Source: Rhodobacteraceae bacterium HTCC2083
GTDB taxonomy: Bacteria > Pseudomonadota > Alphaproteobacteria > Rhodobacterales > Rhodobacteraceae
Reading direction: 5' to 3'
DNA length: 64,000 nt
NCBI GenBank assembly: GCA_000156115.1
Contig: DS995276.1
Coordinates: 1 to 64,000, forward strand
Made by a program: the position numbers and the translations under genes. The notes beneath the pieces were generated by a model. It saw nothing but the letters and a program-made list of their open reading frames with translations. It did not search any database and was not told where the DNA came from. Within the stretch, counting starts at the first letter, position 1. Every line of letters begins with the position of its first letter. Positions 8,962 to 18,344 of this stretch are shown here, in pieces.

Positions 8962-9495
8962 TTACTTCTTCTTGCCTTCCTTACGGAAGATAAACTCGCC
9001 TTTGTAACGAATGCCTTTGCCTTTGTAGGGCTCGGGCTTGCGCCATGCACGAATGTCAGCTGCCACTTGGCCAACCTGCTGTTCGTCGTTGCCTTCGATG
9101 ACAATTTCGGTCGGCTTGGGGACAGTAATCGTGATGCCCTCAGGGATAGCGAAATCGACGTCGTGAGACAGGCCGAGGTTCAGTTTCACTACGTTACCGG
9201 CCAAAGCGGCACGATAACCAACACCGTGAATCTCAAGCTCTTTCTTGGCACCGGTGTTCACACCAGTCACAAGATTTGCGATGCGAGTGCGGGACATGCC
9301 CCACTGCTGACGCGCGCGCTTGGAATTGCCACGAGGTGTGACTTTGACAGTGTTTTCCTCAATTGTGAGGGTCACATCGTCTGTTGCGGTGAAGCTACGT
9401 GCCCCTTTAGGGCCTTTCACTTCAACAGTCTGACCGGAAACAGAGGCTGTAACACCCGCTGGTAGATCGACTGGTTTTTTACCAATTCGAGACAT
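8962..9495 (-). CDS. rplF: 50S ribosomal protein L6 (uL6)
   Basis: Large-subunit protein near the factor-binding site. 177 residues with [15 protein letters not shown] at the N-terminus, the VKGPKG signature, GVGYRA, and the C-terminal [15 protein letters not shown] motif that marks L6. Spaced 9 bases after rpsH. Confidence 0.97.
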   Translation of the reverse strand: MSRIGKKPVDLPAGVTASVSGQTVEVKGPKGARSFTATDDVTLTIEENTVKVTPRGNSKRARQQWGMSRTRIANLVTGVNTGAKKELEIHGVGYRAALAGNVVKLNLGLSHDVDFAIPEGITITVPKPTEIVIEGNDEQQVGQVAADIRAWRKPEPYKGKGIRYKGEFIFRKEGKKK

Positions 9496-9504
9496 ACGCT
9501 TTCC

Positions 9505-9897
9505 TTAGAAGACTGTGCAAAGCACTTCGCCGCCAACGTGGGCTGCGCGTGCAGAGGCATCCGACATCACACCTTTAGAGGTGGAGACAATCGACACACC
9601 CAAGCCCTGACGGACTGTTGGGATGTCATTAGCGCCCATGTAAACGCGACGACCAGGCTTTGAAACCCGCTTCAATTCGCGAATGACAGGGATGCCATCG
9701 TAGTATTTCAGGCTGATTTCGATGGCCGGATGGCCGTCTGTACCAGTCGTTGCTTCGTAGCCACGGATGTAGCCTTCGTCTGCAAGTACATCCAGAACCC
9801 AAGCACGAATCTTGGACGCAGGTGTCATCACAGTAGATTTGCCACGCATTTGTGCGTTGCGGATCCGTGTGAGCATGTCGGCGATAGGATCAGTCAT
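9505..9897 (-). CDS. rpsH: 30S ribosomal protein S8 (uS8)
   Basis: Primary 16S rRNA-binding protein (helix 21) and, in E. coli, the translational repressor of the spc operon. 130 residues: [16 protein letters not shown] at the start and the C-terminal [30 protein letters not shown] signature. Whether it represses its own operon here cannot be seen from the sequence. Confidence 0.97.
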   Translation of the reverse strand: MTDPIADMLTRIRNAQMRGKSTVMTPASKIRAWVLDVLADEGYIRGYEATTGTDGHPAIEISLKYYDGIPVIRELKRVSKPGRRVYMGANDIPTVRQGLGVSIVSTSKGVMSDASARAAHVGGEVLCTVF

Positions 9898-9908
9898 ATC
9901 TTATCTCC

Positions 9909-10214
9909 TTACCAGCTCGATTTCACGAAGCCCGGCAGCTGACCATGGGAGGCCAGGTCACGCAGGGCAATACGAGAAACCTTGAGTTTACGATAATACG
10001 CGTGAGGACGACCTGTCAGCTGGCAACGGTTGTGCAAGCGTGTGGCCGAGCTGTTGCGCGGTAATTTTGCAAGCTTCAGGCGCGCTGTGAAACGCTCTTC
10101 CATAGTCTTGCTTTCGTCATTCGCGATCTCTTTCAGAGCGGCACGCTTAGCAGCATATTTTGCTACGAGTGCTTCGCGCTTCTTTTCGCGTTCGATCATT
10201 GCTTTTTTAGCCAT
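9909..10214 (-). CDS. rpsN: 30S ribosomal protein S14 (uS14)
   Basis: Small-subunit head protein. 101 residues, the long zinc-independent form: [16 protein letters not shown] at the start and [30 protein letters not shown]. There is no CxxC pair of the short zinc-binding form. It lies between rplE and rpsH with gaps of 17 and 11 bases. Confidence 0.97.
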   Translation of the reverse strand: MAKKAMIEREKKREALVAKYAAKRAALKEIANDESKTMEERFTARLKLAKLPRNSSATRLHNRCQLTGRPHAYYRKLKVSRIALRDLASHGQLPGFVKSSW

Positions 10215-10231
10215 AACTCTCTCTCCCGCGC

Positions 10232-10795
10232 TTAGCTATTGAAAGGCATGTTGAAGTGCTTCAACAGTGCTTTCGCTTCAGCGTCGGTTGCAGAAGTGGT
10301 GGTGATGATGATGTCCATCCCCCACACTTCGTCCACTTTGTCGTACTCGATCTCTGGAAATACGATATGCTCTTTCATGCCCATGGCGTAGTTGCCGCGG
10401 CCGTCAAAGCTTTTCCCAGACACACCGCGGAAGTCACGGATACGTGGCATTGCGATGGTGATCAGACGATCAAGGAATTCATACATGCGGTCGCCGCGCA
10501 GGGTGACTTTCGTACCCAGTGGCATTTCTTCACGCACGCGGAAACCCGCGATGGACTTCTTCGCTGTGGTTACAACAGCTTTCTGGCCGGCAATCGCACT
10601 CAGATCTTCCTGAGCGGACTTGGCTTTCTTGCTGTCACGAACGGCTTCTGCGCCACATCCGATGTTCAGAACAATTTTGTCCAAACGTGGGATCTGCATG
10701 TCGTTCTTATAACCGAACTCTTCCTTCATAGCTGCGCGGATTGTATCCTTATACTCAGCTTTGAGGCGGGGTGTGTATGTTGCTGTATCAAGCAT
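10232..10795 (-). CDS. rplE: 50S ribosomal protein L5 (uL5)
   Basis: 5S rRNA-binding protein of the central protuberance that contacts the P-site tRNA. 187 residues. Signatures: [49 protein letters not shown], and [29 protein letters not shown]. The start overlaps the rplX coding end by 8 bases, indicating coupled translation. Confidence 0.97.
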   Translation of the reverse strand: MLDTATYTPRLKAEYKDTIRAAMKEEFGYKNDMQIPRLDKIVLNIGCGAEAVRDSKKAKSAQEDLSAIAGQKAVVTTAKKSIAGFRVREEMPLGTKVTLRGDRMYEFLDRLITIAMPRIRDFRGVSGKSFDGRGNYAMGMKEHIVFPEIEYDKVDEVWGMDIIITTTSATDAEAKALLKHFNMPFNS

Positions 10796-11099
10796 CGATC
10801 ACGTCTCCCGTGGTTTTTGCGAAGCGCACTTTTTTGTCGCCTTCCATGCGGAAGCCAACACGAGTTGCTTTGCCGTTTGCATCGATCAAAGACAGGTTGC
10901 TCAACTGGATTGGCATCGCTTTCGGGATGCGGCCACCTTGAGATGTCTGGCTCTGGCGTGTTGCGCGGATGGCGATGTTGATGCCGTCTACGATTGCTTT
11001 GCCGGTTTTCGGATCAACAGAGCTGATTGTGCCCTCTTTACCCTTGTCTTTGCCAGCAAGCACGACGACCTTGTCGCCTTTTTTCAACTTAGCAGCCAT
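10788..11099 (-). CDS. rplX: 50S ribosomal protein L24 (uL24)
   Basis: Early assembly protein of the large subunit at the exit-tunnel mouth. 103 residues with an N-terminal KOW motif ([22 protein letters not shown]) and the [35 protein letters not shown] segment. One base separates it from rplN; it overlaps rplE by 8 bases. Confidence 0.97.
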   Translation of the reverse strand: MAAKLKKGDKVVVLAGKDKGKEGTISSVDPKTGKAIVDGINIAIRATRQSQTSQGGRIPKAMPIQLSNLSLIDANGKATRVGFRMEGDKKVRFAKTTGDVIDA

Positions 11100-11100
11100 A

Positions 11101-11469
11101 TCACAGCACCTCCGGCGCGAGCGAAATGATTTTCATAAAGTTCTTGCCACGCAATTCGCGAACAACTGGCCCAAAGATACGTGTACCTACTGGCTCATTG
11201 TTGTTGTTCAGAATTACCGCGGCATTGCGATCAAAACGGATCACAGTCCCATCTTCACGGAATACTTCTTTGGCGGTACGTACGACGACGGCTTTACGCA
11301 CGTCACCTTTCTTTACGCGACCGCGCGGGATGGCTTCCTTAACGGATACGACGATGATGTCTCCAACGGAGGCATAACGACGTTTGGAACCACCCAGAAC
11401 CTTGATGCACTGAACACGGCGAGCGCCGCTGTTGTCAGCTACATCCAGATTTGTTTGCATCTGGATCAT
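11101..11469 (-). CDS. rplN: 50S ribosomal protein L14 (uL14)
   Basis: Large-subunit protein at the subunit interface. 122 residues: [50 protein letters not shown] at the N-terminus and [28 protein letters not shown] at the C-terminus, both diagnostic. An 82-base gap to rpsQ shows nothing recognisable. Confidence 0.98.
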   Translation of the reverse strand: MIQMQTNLDVADNSGARRVQCIKVLGGSKRRYASVGDIIVVSVKEAIPRGRVKKGDVRKAVVVRTAKEVFREDGTVIRFDRNAAVILNNNNEPVGTRIFGPVVRELRGKNFMKIISLAPEVL

Positions 11470-11551
11470 TTGGTTTCTCCGGACCTATGGGGCAGCGATG
11501 CGCGCTGATTTCCCCAGGGTTTCACTTCCTAAGAAGCGCCGGAAGCTTGAT

Positions 11552-11782
11552 TTAAGCTTCCAACACTTCCCAGCGCTTTGTCTTCGAGCGAGGAGCGCAT
11601 TCGATAATCCGAACTTTGTCACCAACCTTGAAGGCATTCTGTTCATCGTGCGCCCGATACTTCTTGGACTTACGAATGGTTTTCTTAAGAACCGGGTGCG
11701 TAAAGCGACGCTCTACGGATACGGTAATTGTTTGTGCGTTTGCGTCAGAAGTTACGACGCCGTTAAGAATACGCTTAGGCAT
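11552..11782 (-). CDS. rpsQ: 30S ribosomal protein S17 (uS17)
   Basis: Primary 16S rRNA-binding protein. 76 residues with the OB-fold signature segments [44 protein letters not shown] and [20 protein letters not shown]. It follows rpmC by 12 bases. Confidence 0.97.
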   Translation of the reverse strand: MPKRILNGVVTSDANAQTITVSVERRFTHPVLKKTIRKSKKYRAHDEQNAFKVGDKVRIIECAPRSKTKRWEVLEA

Positions 11783-11794
11783 ATCGAGACTTCC

Positions 11795-11998
11795 TTATTC
11801 TGCAGCAGCCGCAGCTGCCTTTTCATTGAGAATTGTGTTAACGCGAGCAACGTCACGCTTAACACCGCGCATACGCGCAGTAGACTCAAGTGCGCCTGTC
11901 GCTTGCTGAAAGCGCAAGTTGAAGGCTTCTTTCTTAAGATTAGCCAGCTCTTCACGGAGCTGATCGGGCGTTTTATCCCGCAGTTCGTTGGCGTTCAT
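11795..11998 (-). CDS. rpmC: 50S ribosomal protein L29 (uL29)
   Basis: Large-subunit protein near the exit tunnel that helps dock trigger factor and SRP. 67 residues, two-helix coiled hairpin: [55 protein letters not shown]. In a normal S10 operon it directly follows rplP. Here it heads its own unit, because 4.5 kb of unrelated genes separate it from rplP, so it needs its own promoter within 12000-12200. Confidence 0.96.
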   Translation of the reverse strand: MNANELRDKTPDQLREELANLKKEAFNLRFQQATGALESTARMRGVKRDVARVNTILNEKAAAAAAE

Positions 11999-12205
11999 AG
12001 CCTATTCCTTTTTCAACATCACGAGGTTGCCGCTTAAGCGTGACAAACGAATCCCGTGGAGGTCACTAGAAGCTGTGCGTTTAGACCCTCATGTGTCATC
12101 GCGCAACCCCATAAACGTAAGGCGCGTGATACCAAGCACCTTACTTCTAAATTGCCTTCGTTCATGGGCTAAGTTTAAGGTTTCGGAAAGCAAACAGGTG
12201 GGTCT

Positions 12206-12595
12206 ATGAATTTCAAGAACGCAGGCGGAACAGACGGCGGCTCGATGCGATTTCTTATTGGTCTCATCATGATGAGCGGCGGCTATCTATTGTTGCCCTC
12301 CATCATAGTGGACCCATCCTTCGGGCTTGGCTCATATGTTTTCTCGATTGGGAACTTTCTAGTCACCAGAGGCTTGGTTATCGTCCCATTTCTGTTTGGC
12401 ATAGGAATAGTGTTTTATAATTCAGACAACAAACTCGGATGGCTTTTGCCCCTTGGCTCGCTCACAGCGCTCGTCTTCGGAGTATTCGCGAATCTCAACA
12501 TCCGCTTTACCAGCATGAGTGCGTTTGATCTGGTTGTGATATTGGTCTTATTTGTTGGCGGAATTGGTTGGTTATTAGGATCATTACGAAGGTAG
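12206..12595 (+). CDS. Small four-helix membrane protein of unknown function
   Basis: Not recognised as a characterised family. The 129-residue protein starts with a short polar, Gly-rich segment (NFKNAGGTDGGSM) followed by four hydrophobic segments: about residues 15-36, 50-70, 77-95 and 104-125. Notable motifs are FGLGSYVFSIGNF, PFLFGIGIVFYNSDNKLGWLL and MSAFDLVVILVLFVGGIGWLLGSLR. It is the only plus-strand gene in this part of the rplP-rpmC insert and faces the oxygenase-like gene on the other strand. I have a vague recollection of similar proteins in other proteobacteria but cannot name a function. Confidence 0.7.
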   Translation: MNFKNAGGTDGGSMRFLIGLIMMSGGYLLLPSIIVDPSFGLGSYVFSIGNFLVTRGLVIVPFLFGIGIVFYNSDNKLGWLLPLGSLTALVFGVFANLNIRFTSMSAFDLVVILVLFVGGIGWLLGSLRR

Positions 12596-12604
12596 AAAAA
12601 CCGC

Positions 12605-13222
12605 CTACCCCCAAGCGTAATTAAAGCTCACCGAGACGCGTTCTTCTTCGGCCATGTTCATTGGCACTTCGTGACGCAACCAGCTTTCCCACAAGAGCAC
12701 GTCTCCGACTTTGGGTTCGACATAGACAAAGGTTTTCAACTCTTGGCGCGCGTCCTTCAAACGCACAGGCGCGGCCATCATCATCTGGCTGCGCGGGTCT
12801 TCGAATTTGATCGCGCTCGCACCCTTGGGCATGGACACATAGGTCGTGCCGCTGATCACCGAATGAGGATGAATGTGCGACGTATGAATGCCGCCCTCTG
12901 GTAATATGTTGATCCAGATATCTTCCAACTTCAACTTCCGCCCATCCAGATCGAACTGCGCATCCTCAGCGAAAGCCGCCACATGCGCATCGAGGTTTTT
13001 CACCAAATCCGCAAAGATCGGAAAGCGCCATGGAAGGTCCGTGAGGGACGCATAGGACGTGTAGCCGGGGAAATCATTGCCCTCACACCATTGCTGGCCC
13101 GCCTCATCATCCGTGGCAATCGCAAAGCAGGACGCTTCCAATTCATCAGCAGAAATTGCGCCATGCTCAGATAAGGCGGCGCGGTAAAGGCGGGTCACAA
13201 AGAGAGAGTCGATTTGAGGCAT
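12605..13222 (-). CDS. TIGR02466-type 2-oxoglutarate/Fe(II) oxygenase-like protein
   Basis: Putative 2OG-Fe(II) dioxygenase of about 205 residues. The core of the double-stranded beta-helix is visible: the iron-ligand pattern HTSHIHPHSVISGTTYVSMP (His and acidic/His ligands), then KVGDVLLWESWLRHEVPMN, which supplies the distal His, and the conserved RVSVSFNYAW end. The ATG at 13222 (MPQIDSLFVTRLYRA) has AGAGGCGG just upstream; the longer ORF adds 44 residues with no family character. Substrate unknown. It is part of the accessory insert between rpmC and rplP. Confidence 0.8.
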   Translation of the reverse strand: MPQIDSLFVTRLYRAALSEHGAISADELEASCFAIATDDEAGQQWCEGNDFPGYTSYASLTDLPWRFPIFADLVKNLDAHVAAFAEDAQFDLDGRKLKLEDIWINILPEGGIHTSHIHPHSVISGTTYVSMPKGASAIKFEDPRSQMMMAAPVRLKDARQELKTFVYVEPKVGDVLLWESWLRHEVPMNMAEEERVSVSFNYAWG

Positions 13223-13391
13223 ACCGCCTCTTAGATGAGAAAATGCGCGAGTGCGAGTAAAGAGTCCTCTGGGCGGATTGTTGCACGACTGCGCAGGCTC
13301 GCAGCTTCGTGATTTGAATTTCACGAAACCGCTGGCCTCTTGCACGAATATCAAGCATTTTCAGCGCCAACAGCCGGGGGATGCGCGTCAC

Positions 13392-13667
13392 ATGTTTAAG
13401 AAAAGTTACCTATTGATCTGCGCACTGCCGTTGATCGCAGCCTGCCAAGATATCAGCGGCACAACAGTCAGCGCGTCAAATCAGTTTATCGCGGAAGTGC
13501 CTGAGGGCGTGACCTCCATCGCGGCGGCTGGTCAGGATTTGACGGCGTTGAAAATTGATCCAATCGATGGCTGCTACACGTACCGTCACGTGGGACCTGT
13601 GGAGGACACAATGCTGCCCTTGCGCGCAAAGAACGGCCGCCCGATCTGTACGAGAGCTTCAAGCTAA
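13392..13667 (+). CDS. Small putative lipoprotein
   Basis: A 91-residue exported protein. The signal peptide MFKKSYLLICALPLIAAC ends in a lipobox (IAAC, Cys18), so lipidation by Lgt and cleavage by signal peptidase II is predicted. The mature part contains two further cysteines (GCYTYR and PICTRA) that could form a disulfide. No family recognised. A strong terminator follows about 30 bases after the stop, which supports expression as a single-gene unit. Confidence 0.65.
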   Translation: MFKKSYLLICALPLIAACQDISGTTVSASNQFIAEVPEGVTSIAAAGQDLTALKIDPIDGCYTYRHVGPVEDTMLPLRAKNGRPICTRASS

Positions 13668-13698
13668 ACGGTTTGGAGTGACGGCAATGAGTTAGAAC

Positions 13699-13727
13699 CA
13701 CCCGCTGGTTTTGGCGGGTGTTTTTGT
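13699..13727 (+). terminator. Terminator after the lipoprotein gene
   Basis: Plus-strand hairpin CACCCGC (13699-13705) / GCGGGTG (13714-13720) followed by TTTTTG. The remaining bases to 13910 show nothing recognisable. Confidence 0.85.
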
Positions 13728-13910
13728 TTGTTTGAGGGGGGAGGATGCAATTTATGCACGATCACGTGCTTCGCAACAAAGCCGGAACAGCAGATAACGG
13801 GTGTTATGTTAAATTCATCGCCAAGAAACTTGAGCTCTGTTACAAAAATACCATGAGACCGGCAGCCCGCCGATCCCATTGCTTTCAATCAAACCACCCT
13901 CAACGCGCGC

Positions 13911-14594
13911 TTAAGAACTCGCTGTGACCTGGTCCTCGGCAGGGTGCAAATGCGCGGTGACGCCTGTTGAGACGTTCTCGTACAGGCCATTGATATGCGC
14001 CATCACCATGCGCACGCAGCCAGAACTGGCGCGGCCACCGATGGAGCCCGGGTTGGGCGAGCCGTGGATACGCAAGTAGCTGTCCCGATTGCCGCGATAG
14101 AGGTAAAGTGCGCGCGATCCCAATGGGTTGGATGGGCCTGCGTTCATGCCCTCTGCGTGTTGCTCATAAAGATGCGGATCGCGTTTGATCATCGCAGCCG
14201 TCGGCGTCCACGTAGGCCATTTGGCTTTGCGACGGATCGAGAAGGTTCCCGGCTCATAGAGATTGCCGCGTGCAATCGCCACGCCATAGCGCATCGCCGT
14301 GCCTTGGCCGTCAATATGATAAAGGTAGCGCGCAACCGCATCCACGTGGATATCGCCCACTTTCAGGTTGGAACGTGCGTCAACCCTTTGTGGCAAGAAG
14401 CGGCGGTGCAGTCCCCATGGGTTGGTCGTTGCAGGATCAAAGTCCACAGGTGTGATCTGCGCATCCCACGCATCCCAGCTGGATTTTTTGGAGGTCGGCG
14501 CAGCATTGGCGATGCCCGCAAGGGGTTGGGAAAATAGCGCGGCTGCTGAGATTGTGAAATGGCGGCGGGTGAGCACGGCAATGCACTCCTTCAT
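13911..14594 (-). CDS. L,D-transpeptidase (YkuD domain)
   Basis: Periplasmic cell-wall enzyme that forms 3-3 peptidoglycan cross-links or attaches proteins to the wall (family knowledge). The 227-residue product has an N-terminal export signal with a twin-arginine-like start (TRRHFTISAAALFSQPLAGIANA). The YkuD domain ends in the catalytic motif HGSPNPGSIGGRASSGCVRM, with His and the nucleophile Cys in the SxGCxR pattern. The upstream part VDAVARYLYHIDGQGTAMRYGVAIAR is typical of the ErfK/YbiS/YcfS/YnhG group. Its precise in vivo cross-link type is not determinable here. Confidence 0.9.
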   Translation of the reverse strand: MKECIAVLTRRHFTISAAALFSQPLAGIANAAPTSKKSSWDAWDAQITPVDFDPATTNPWGLHRRFLPQRVDARSNLKVGDIHVDAVARYLYHIDGQGTAMRYGVAIARGNLYEPGTFSIRRKAKWPTWTPTAAMIKRDPHLYEQHAEGMNAGPSNPLGSRALYLYRGNRDSYLRIHGSPNPGSIGGRASSGCVRMVMAHINGLYENVSTGVTAHLHPAEDQVTASS

Positions 14595-14683
14595 ACTGTG
14601 ATACGACTCGGGGTTTATGGTCTTTTTACGTCATATCACGCCCTGCTCATAGAACCAGTCACAGCCCTGTGAGTTTGTATGTT

Positions 14684-15421
14684 CTAGCCTACTATCATGC
14701 GCCCAAGATACACCCCGCCAAAAAGCACTGGTTGGTGGATAAGATATATCGCGAGCGTGTGTTGTCCCGGCCAACTCAGAATGCGGCTAAGGCGCGTGTT
14801 TGGGTTGATAGAGGTGGCGAGGACTGCCCATTTGTCCGCATGTGTGAGCCAACCAGCCAGCGCCATGCCCAGCAGAAAAGCGCCAAACCACGGCAGGATC
14901 GGCACGTAATCTACCATGGGCGGCAAGGGTGTGCTGGTTTTGCCCAGCCACAGCCAGAACGTGTCCGTGAGTACGGGCCATGGTCCTAAATGCGGCCACG
15001 CAAGAATCGCCGCGCCGAGTGTTGCGTTTGCCCAGTACGGGAGGCGCAAGAAAAGCAGTCCTAGAATGCTGGCCGCGAACATGTGGTGTAGTATGCCAAA
15101 GCGCACGAAAGAGCTGCCCATCGCGATGTACGTGCCAAGCGTGACCGCGATGGCCCCTGCCCCGATTTGCACCATGCGGATCAGATACTTGCGCAGGACA
15201 ATCGGGTGGTTTTTCGTCGCGAGGACGAGGCTGATGCCCGAGAGAAACAGAAAGCTGCCTGCGATGCCTTGTGCAAACAAGATCCATTCGCGACTGGCCA
15301 TTGTGCCACGTGGTGCAAAGCCGAAGAGTTCCAAATCATAGGTGAGATGAAAGATCACCATCGCAAGGATCGCCCCCGTGCGCGCGCTGTCGATCAAGGC
15401 TAGTCTTGCGGGCGATGTCAT
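14684..15421 (-). CDS. DUF1624 / heparan-alpha-glucosaminide N-acetyltransferase-like membrane protein
   Basis: Polytopic inner-membrane protein of about 245 residues with seven or more hydrophobic segments. The N-terminal signature RLALIDSARTGAILAMVIFHLTYDLELFG (with the HxxxDL pattern) and the GISLVLATKN and HTLAIYLIHQPVL segments identify the DUF1624/acyltransferase-3-like family, whose eukaryotic relatives acetylate heparan glucosamine. The bacterial substrate is unknown. I chose the ATG at 15421, next to the conserved start, over an ATG 17 codons further upstream. Confidence 0.82.
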   Translation of the reverse strand: MTSPARLALIDSARTGAILAMVIFHLTYDLELFGFAPRGTMASREWILFAQGIAGSFLFLSGISLVLATKNHPIVLRKYLIRMVQIGAGAIAVTLGTYIAMGSSFVRFGILHHMFAASILGLLFLRLPYWANATLGAAILAWPHLGPWPVLTDTFWLWLGKTSTPLPPMVDYVPILPWFGAFLLGMALAGWLTHADKWAVLATSINPNTRLSRILSWPGQHTLAIYLIHQPVLFGGVYLGRMIVG

Positions 15422-15608
15422 ATCGGGGATCTCTGTCGTTGCAGGATATGTGGCGGCGATTACAATTTGCATGATGAAGCGACCCCGACAGAGTGCCAAC
15501 CCCTCTAAAGGTTTAATTAACAAACCCTTGCGTAAACTGTGATCCAGAGTGCACGCACAAACGTAAAGACTTAAAGATGTAAAAAGCCTCCAAGAGAAAG
15601 CTGCCGGA

Positions 15609-16379
15609 ATGAACAGATATCAGACTGCACTCACGTCACTGGCTTTTCTGGCATTCTCTTGCATTGCAGCTTCGGCTGAAACGACTGTTGGCTTGGGCGC
15701 CATTCTGGTGCCCCAGTTCGAGGGCAGCAGCGATTTCACCACACGGGTCGCGCCGAGCTTTTCGTTCAAGAACGACGAAATATCCGTGCGCTCGGCCGGT
15801 CCCGGCCTTGAGGCGGACCTCTTGTCGTCGCGCGCGTTCGATGCTGGTCCGATCCTGCGCTATAATTTTGGTCGCACGGGGGCTAACATCGACAATGCCC
15901 AAGTCAGCGCCCTACCCGATATTGACGGAGGTATTGAGCTGGGTGGCTATGCACAGCTGAATTTCCCTGTGGGCGGGTTCAAGACGTTCCTGTCGCCGCG
16001 CGTCTCTGTCGTGCAAGGTGTTCAAGGTGGGGCCACGGGCACGCTAGTTGAGGCCAGCGTCGGGCTTTTGCGGCTGCAAGGCGATTGGACTTTGGGTGCA
16101 CGCGCGAGCACGATTTACGCGAACGCAGACTACATGACTACGAATTTCGGCGTCGGTGCGGGCAGTGCTTCGGGACTTGCCCCGTTTAACGCAGGCGCAG
16201 GGATCAAAGACGTCGGACTGTCTTTATTTGCCAATTATAAGATCAATGAACAATTCTCGATCACGGGTGTGGCGGGCTACAAAGTCCTGATGAATGACGC
16301 CGCAGACAGTCCGATTGTCAGCGTTGCGGGATCAAACGAGCAGATGTTCGTCAGTGTCGGCATCAGTTTCGGATTTTAG
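15609..16379 (+). CDS. MipA/OmpV-family outer-membrane protein
   Basis: Outer-membrane beta-barrel of 256 residues. A signal peptide (NRYQTALTSLAFLAFSCIAASA) precedes the family opening ETTVGLGAILVPQFEGSSDF. The chain shows the alternating hydrophobic pattern of beta strands and ends in FVSVGISFGF, with the C-terminal Phe recognised by the BAM machinery. MipA has been linked to murein synthesis complexes in E. coli, but that role is not established for this group. It is the last gene of the insert before rplP and shares the following bidirectional hairpin. Confidence 0.88.
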   Translation: MNRYQTALTSLAFLAFSCIAASAETTVGLGAILVPQFEGSSDFTTRVAPSFSFKNDEISVRSAGPGLEADLLSSRAFDAGPILRYNFGRTGANIDNAQVSALPDIDGGIELGGYAQLNFPVGGFKTFLSPRVSVVQGVQGGATGTLVEASVGLLRLQGDWTLGARASTIYANADYMTTNFGVGAGSASGLAPFNAGAGIKDVGLSLFANYKINEQFSITGVAGYKVLMNDAADSPIVSVAGSNEQMFVSVGISFGF

Positions 16380-16449
16380 CGTATTTTCTGGCATCGGCGC
16401 TGGACACTCTGTTCTGGCTGATTGACGCACGTCTTTATCCTTGGAACAA

Positions 16450-16491
16450 TTATGCAAAAAACCCCTACCGATTTCTCGGCAGGGGTTTTTT
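16450..16491 (-). terminator. Terminator after rplP (possibly bidirectional)
   Basis: Minus strand: ACCCCTGCCGA-GAAA-TCGGTAGGGGT followed by TTTTT; one G-T wobble. The plus strand also ends in TTTTTT, so the hairpin can stop the MipA transcript as well. Confidence 0.9.
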
Positions 16492-16514
16492 GATCTTTAT
16501 GGTGAGACTTGGTG

Positions 16515-16534
16515 CGAATTTTCTAGAAAATTCG
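16515..16534. repeat. TCTAGA-centred palindrome after rplP
   Basis: Perfect 20-base palindrome CGAATTTTCTAGAAAATTCG, 11 bases beyond the rplP stop codon. See 4120-4139 and 35265-35286. Confidence 0.85.
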
Positions 16535-16545
16535 GGAGCCCAATC

Positions 16546-16959
16546 TTACCAGTCTTCGCGAACCACGATGCGTGTCTTCACAGCCAACTTCATCGCTGCG
16601 AGGCGAAGCGCCTCACGTGCGATTTCGTCGTTCACACCGTCGATCTCGAACATGATCCGGCCTGGTTTGACCTTCGCTGCCCAAAAATCAACAGAACCTT
16701 TACCCTTACCCATACGAACTTCGGTAGGCTTGGAGGTCACTGGTGTGTCTGGGAAAATACGGATCCAGACACGGCCTTGACGTTTCATGTGACGCGTCAT
16801 TGCACGACGTGCAGCTTCGATCTGGCGTGCTGTTACACGCTCGGGCGTGGTGGCTTTAAGGCCATACGTTCCGAAGTTCAGATCAGATCCGCCTTTTGCC
16901 AGACCGTTGATACGGCCTTTGTGCATTTTGCGGAATTTGGTACGTTTTGGTTGAAGCAT
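16546..16959 (-). CDS. rplP: 50S ribosomal protein L16 (uL16)
   Basis: Large-subunit protein contacting the A-site tRNA elbow and needed for late assembly. 137 residues: [30 protein letters not shown] at the start and [40 protein letters not shown] in the middle. It ends this S10 sub-operon: a terminator follows instead of rpmC. Confidence 0.97.
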   Translation of the reverse strand: MLQPKRTKFRKMHKGRINGLAKGGSDLNFGTYGLKATTPERVTARQIEAARRAMTRHMKRQGRVWIRIFPDTPVTSKPTEVRMGKGKGSVDFWAAKVKPGRIMFEIDGVNDEIAREALRLAAMKLAVKTRIVVREDW

Positions 16960-16971
16960 TTAATCTCTCCC

Positions 16972-17679
16972 TTAGCGACGACCGCCAGCACCACGAGGTG
17001 CAGGGCCATCTTGGAGTTCTTGTGCTTTACGGTCACGTGCCTGAGGATCGTGTTCCATGATCTCGCCTTTGAAGATCCAGGTTTTGATCCCGATGATGCC
17101 GTATGCAGTTTCGGCCTCAACGTGAGCGTAATCGATGTCGGCGCGCAGCGTGTGCAAAGGCACGCGGCCTTCACGATACCACTCGGTCCGTGCGATTTCT
17201 GCACCGCCAAGACGGCCAGCAACGTTCACACGAATACCAAGAGCACCCATACGCATTGCGTTCTGAACGGCACGCTTCATAGCGCGACGGAAAGAAACAC
17301 GACGCTCAAGCTGCTGCGAGATGCTTTCACCCACAAGCTGGGCGTCCAGCTCTGGCTTGCGCACTTCAACGATGTTCAGGTGCAATTCGCTATCGGTGAT
17401 CTTAGCAAGTTTCTTGCGGAGCGTCTCGATGTCCGCGCCTTTCTTACCAATGATAACACCTGGGCGCGCAGTATGGATCGTCACGCGGCACTTCTTGTGT
17501 GGACGCTCGATGATCACACGGGCGATGCCCGCTTGCTTGCACTCTTTGTTAACGAAATCGCGGATTGCGAGGTCTTCCAGAAGAAGGTTCCCGTAATCTT
17601 TGCTATCTGCATACCAGCGGCTATCCCAAGTACGGTTAACCTGAAGGCGCATGCCGATTGGATTGGTTTTATTACCCAT
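16972..17679 (-). CDS. rpsC: 30S ribosomal protein S3 (uS3)
   Basis: Small-subunit protein at the mRNA entry channel. 235 residues, starting [24 protein letters not shown]. It contains the type-2 KH domain motif [18 protein letters not shown] and the C-terminal [37 protein letters not shown]-type signature. The start codon overlaps the rplV stop by one base. Confidence 0.97.
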   Translation of the reverse strand: MGNKTNPIGMRLQVNRTWDSRWYADSKDYGNLLLEDLAIRDFVNKECKQAGIARVIIERPHKKCRVTIHTARPGVIIGKKGADIETLRKKLAKITDSELHLNIVEVRKPELDAQLVGESISQQLERRVSFRRAMKRAVQNAMRMGALGIRVNVAGRLGGAEIARTEWYREGRVPLHTLRADIDYAHVEAETAYGIIGIKTWIFKGEIMEHDPQARDRKAQELQDGPAPRGAGGRR

Positions 17680-18059
17680 TAGCTTTGCTCCTCGATCTGA
17701 CGGACCAGAATGGTGATCTCAGCGAAAGGCTTGATGATCTTACCGAAGCGGCCACGTGCCCGAGGGCGACCGCGTTTCATGGTCAAGTTTTTACCGACAT
17801 AGGCTTCCGCCACGATCAGCTCGTCCACGTCCAGATTGTGGTTGTTTTCTGCGTTCGCAATCGCGGATTGAAGGCATTTGCGTACATCAACAGCGATACG
17901 CTTTTTCGAAAACGCCAGATCTGTCAGCGCTTTGTCGACCTTCTTTCCACGGATCATGCCCGCAACCAAGTTCAGCTTTTGCGGGGAAGTACGGAGCATG
18001 CGCAGTTTTGCCATTGCTTCGTTGTCTGCCACGCGGCGGGGATTCTTATCCTTGCTCAT
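17679..18059 (-). CDS. rplV: 50S ribosomal protein L22 (uL22)
   Basis: Large-subunit protein whose beta hairpin lines the exit tunnel. 126 residues, with [66 protein letters not shown] and the tunnel-loop sequence [11 protein letters not shown]. No deletion is visible in the loop that gives macrolide resistance in other bacteria. Four bases separate it from rpsS. Confidence 0.97.
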   Translation of the reverse strand: MSKDKNPRRVADNEAMAKLRMLRTSPQKLNLVAGMIRGKKVDKALTDLAFSKKRIAVDVRKCLQSAIANAENNHNLDVDELIVAEAYVGKNLTMKRGRPRARGRFGKIIKPFAEITILVRQIEEQS

Positions 18060-18062
18060 GGC

Positions 18063-18341
18063 TTACTTCCGCTTCGCTTTTTTGTCAGCCGCGTGGCCAT
18101 AATAGGTGCGAGTTGGTGAATACTCACCGAACTTCTGACCAATCATGTCTTCCGTGACGTTGACGGTTACGTGCTTTTGGCCGTTGTAGACACCAAACGT
18201 CAGTCCAACGAACTGAGGCAGGATTGTCGAACGACGCGACCAAATCTTGATAACTTCATTGCGACCGCTTTCACGGGACGCTTCGGCCTTCTTGAGGACA
18301 TATGCGTCCACGAAAGGGCCTTTCCAAACAGAGCGAGACAT
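18063..18341 (-). CDS. rpsS: 30S ribosomal protein S19 (uS19)
   Basis: Small-subunit head protein that forms a bridge with the large subunit. 92 residues: [52 protein letters not shown], and the C-terminal [21 protein letters not shown]. Located 3 bases after rplB. Confidence 0.98.
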   Translation of the reverse strand: MSRSVWKGPFVDAYVLKKAEASRESGRNEVIKIWSRRSTILPQFVGLTFGVYNGQKHVTVNVTEDMIGQKFGEYSPTRTYYGHAADKKAKRK

Positions 18342-18344
18342 AGT

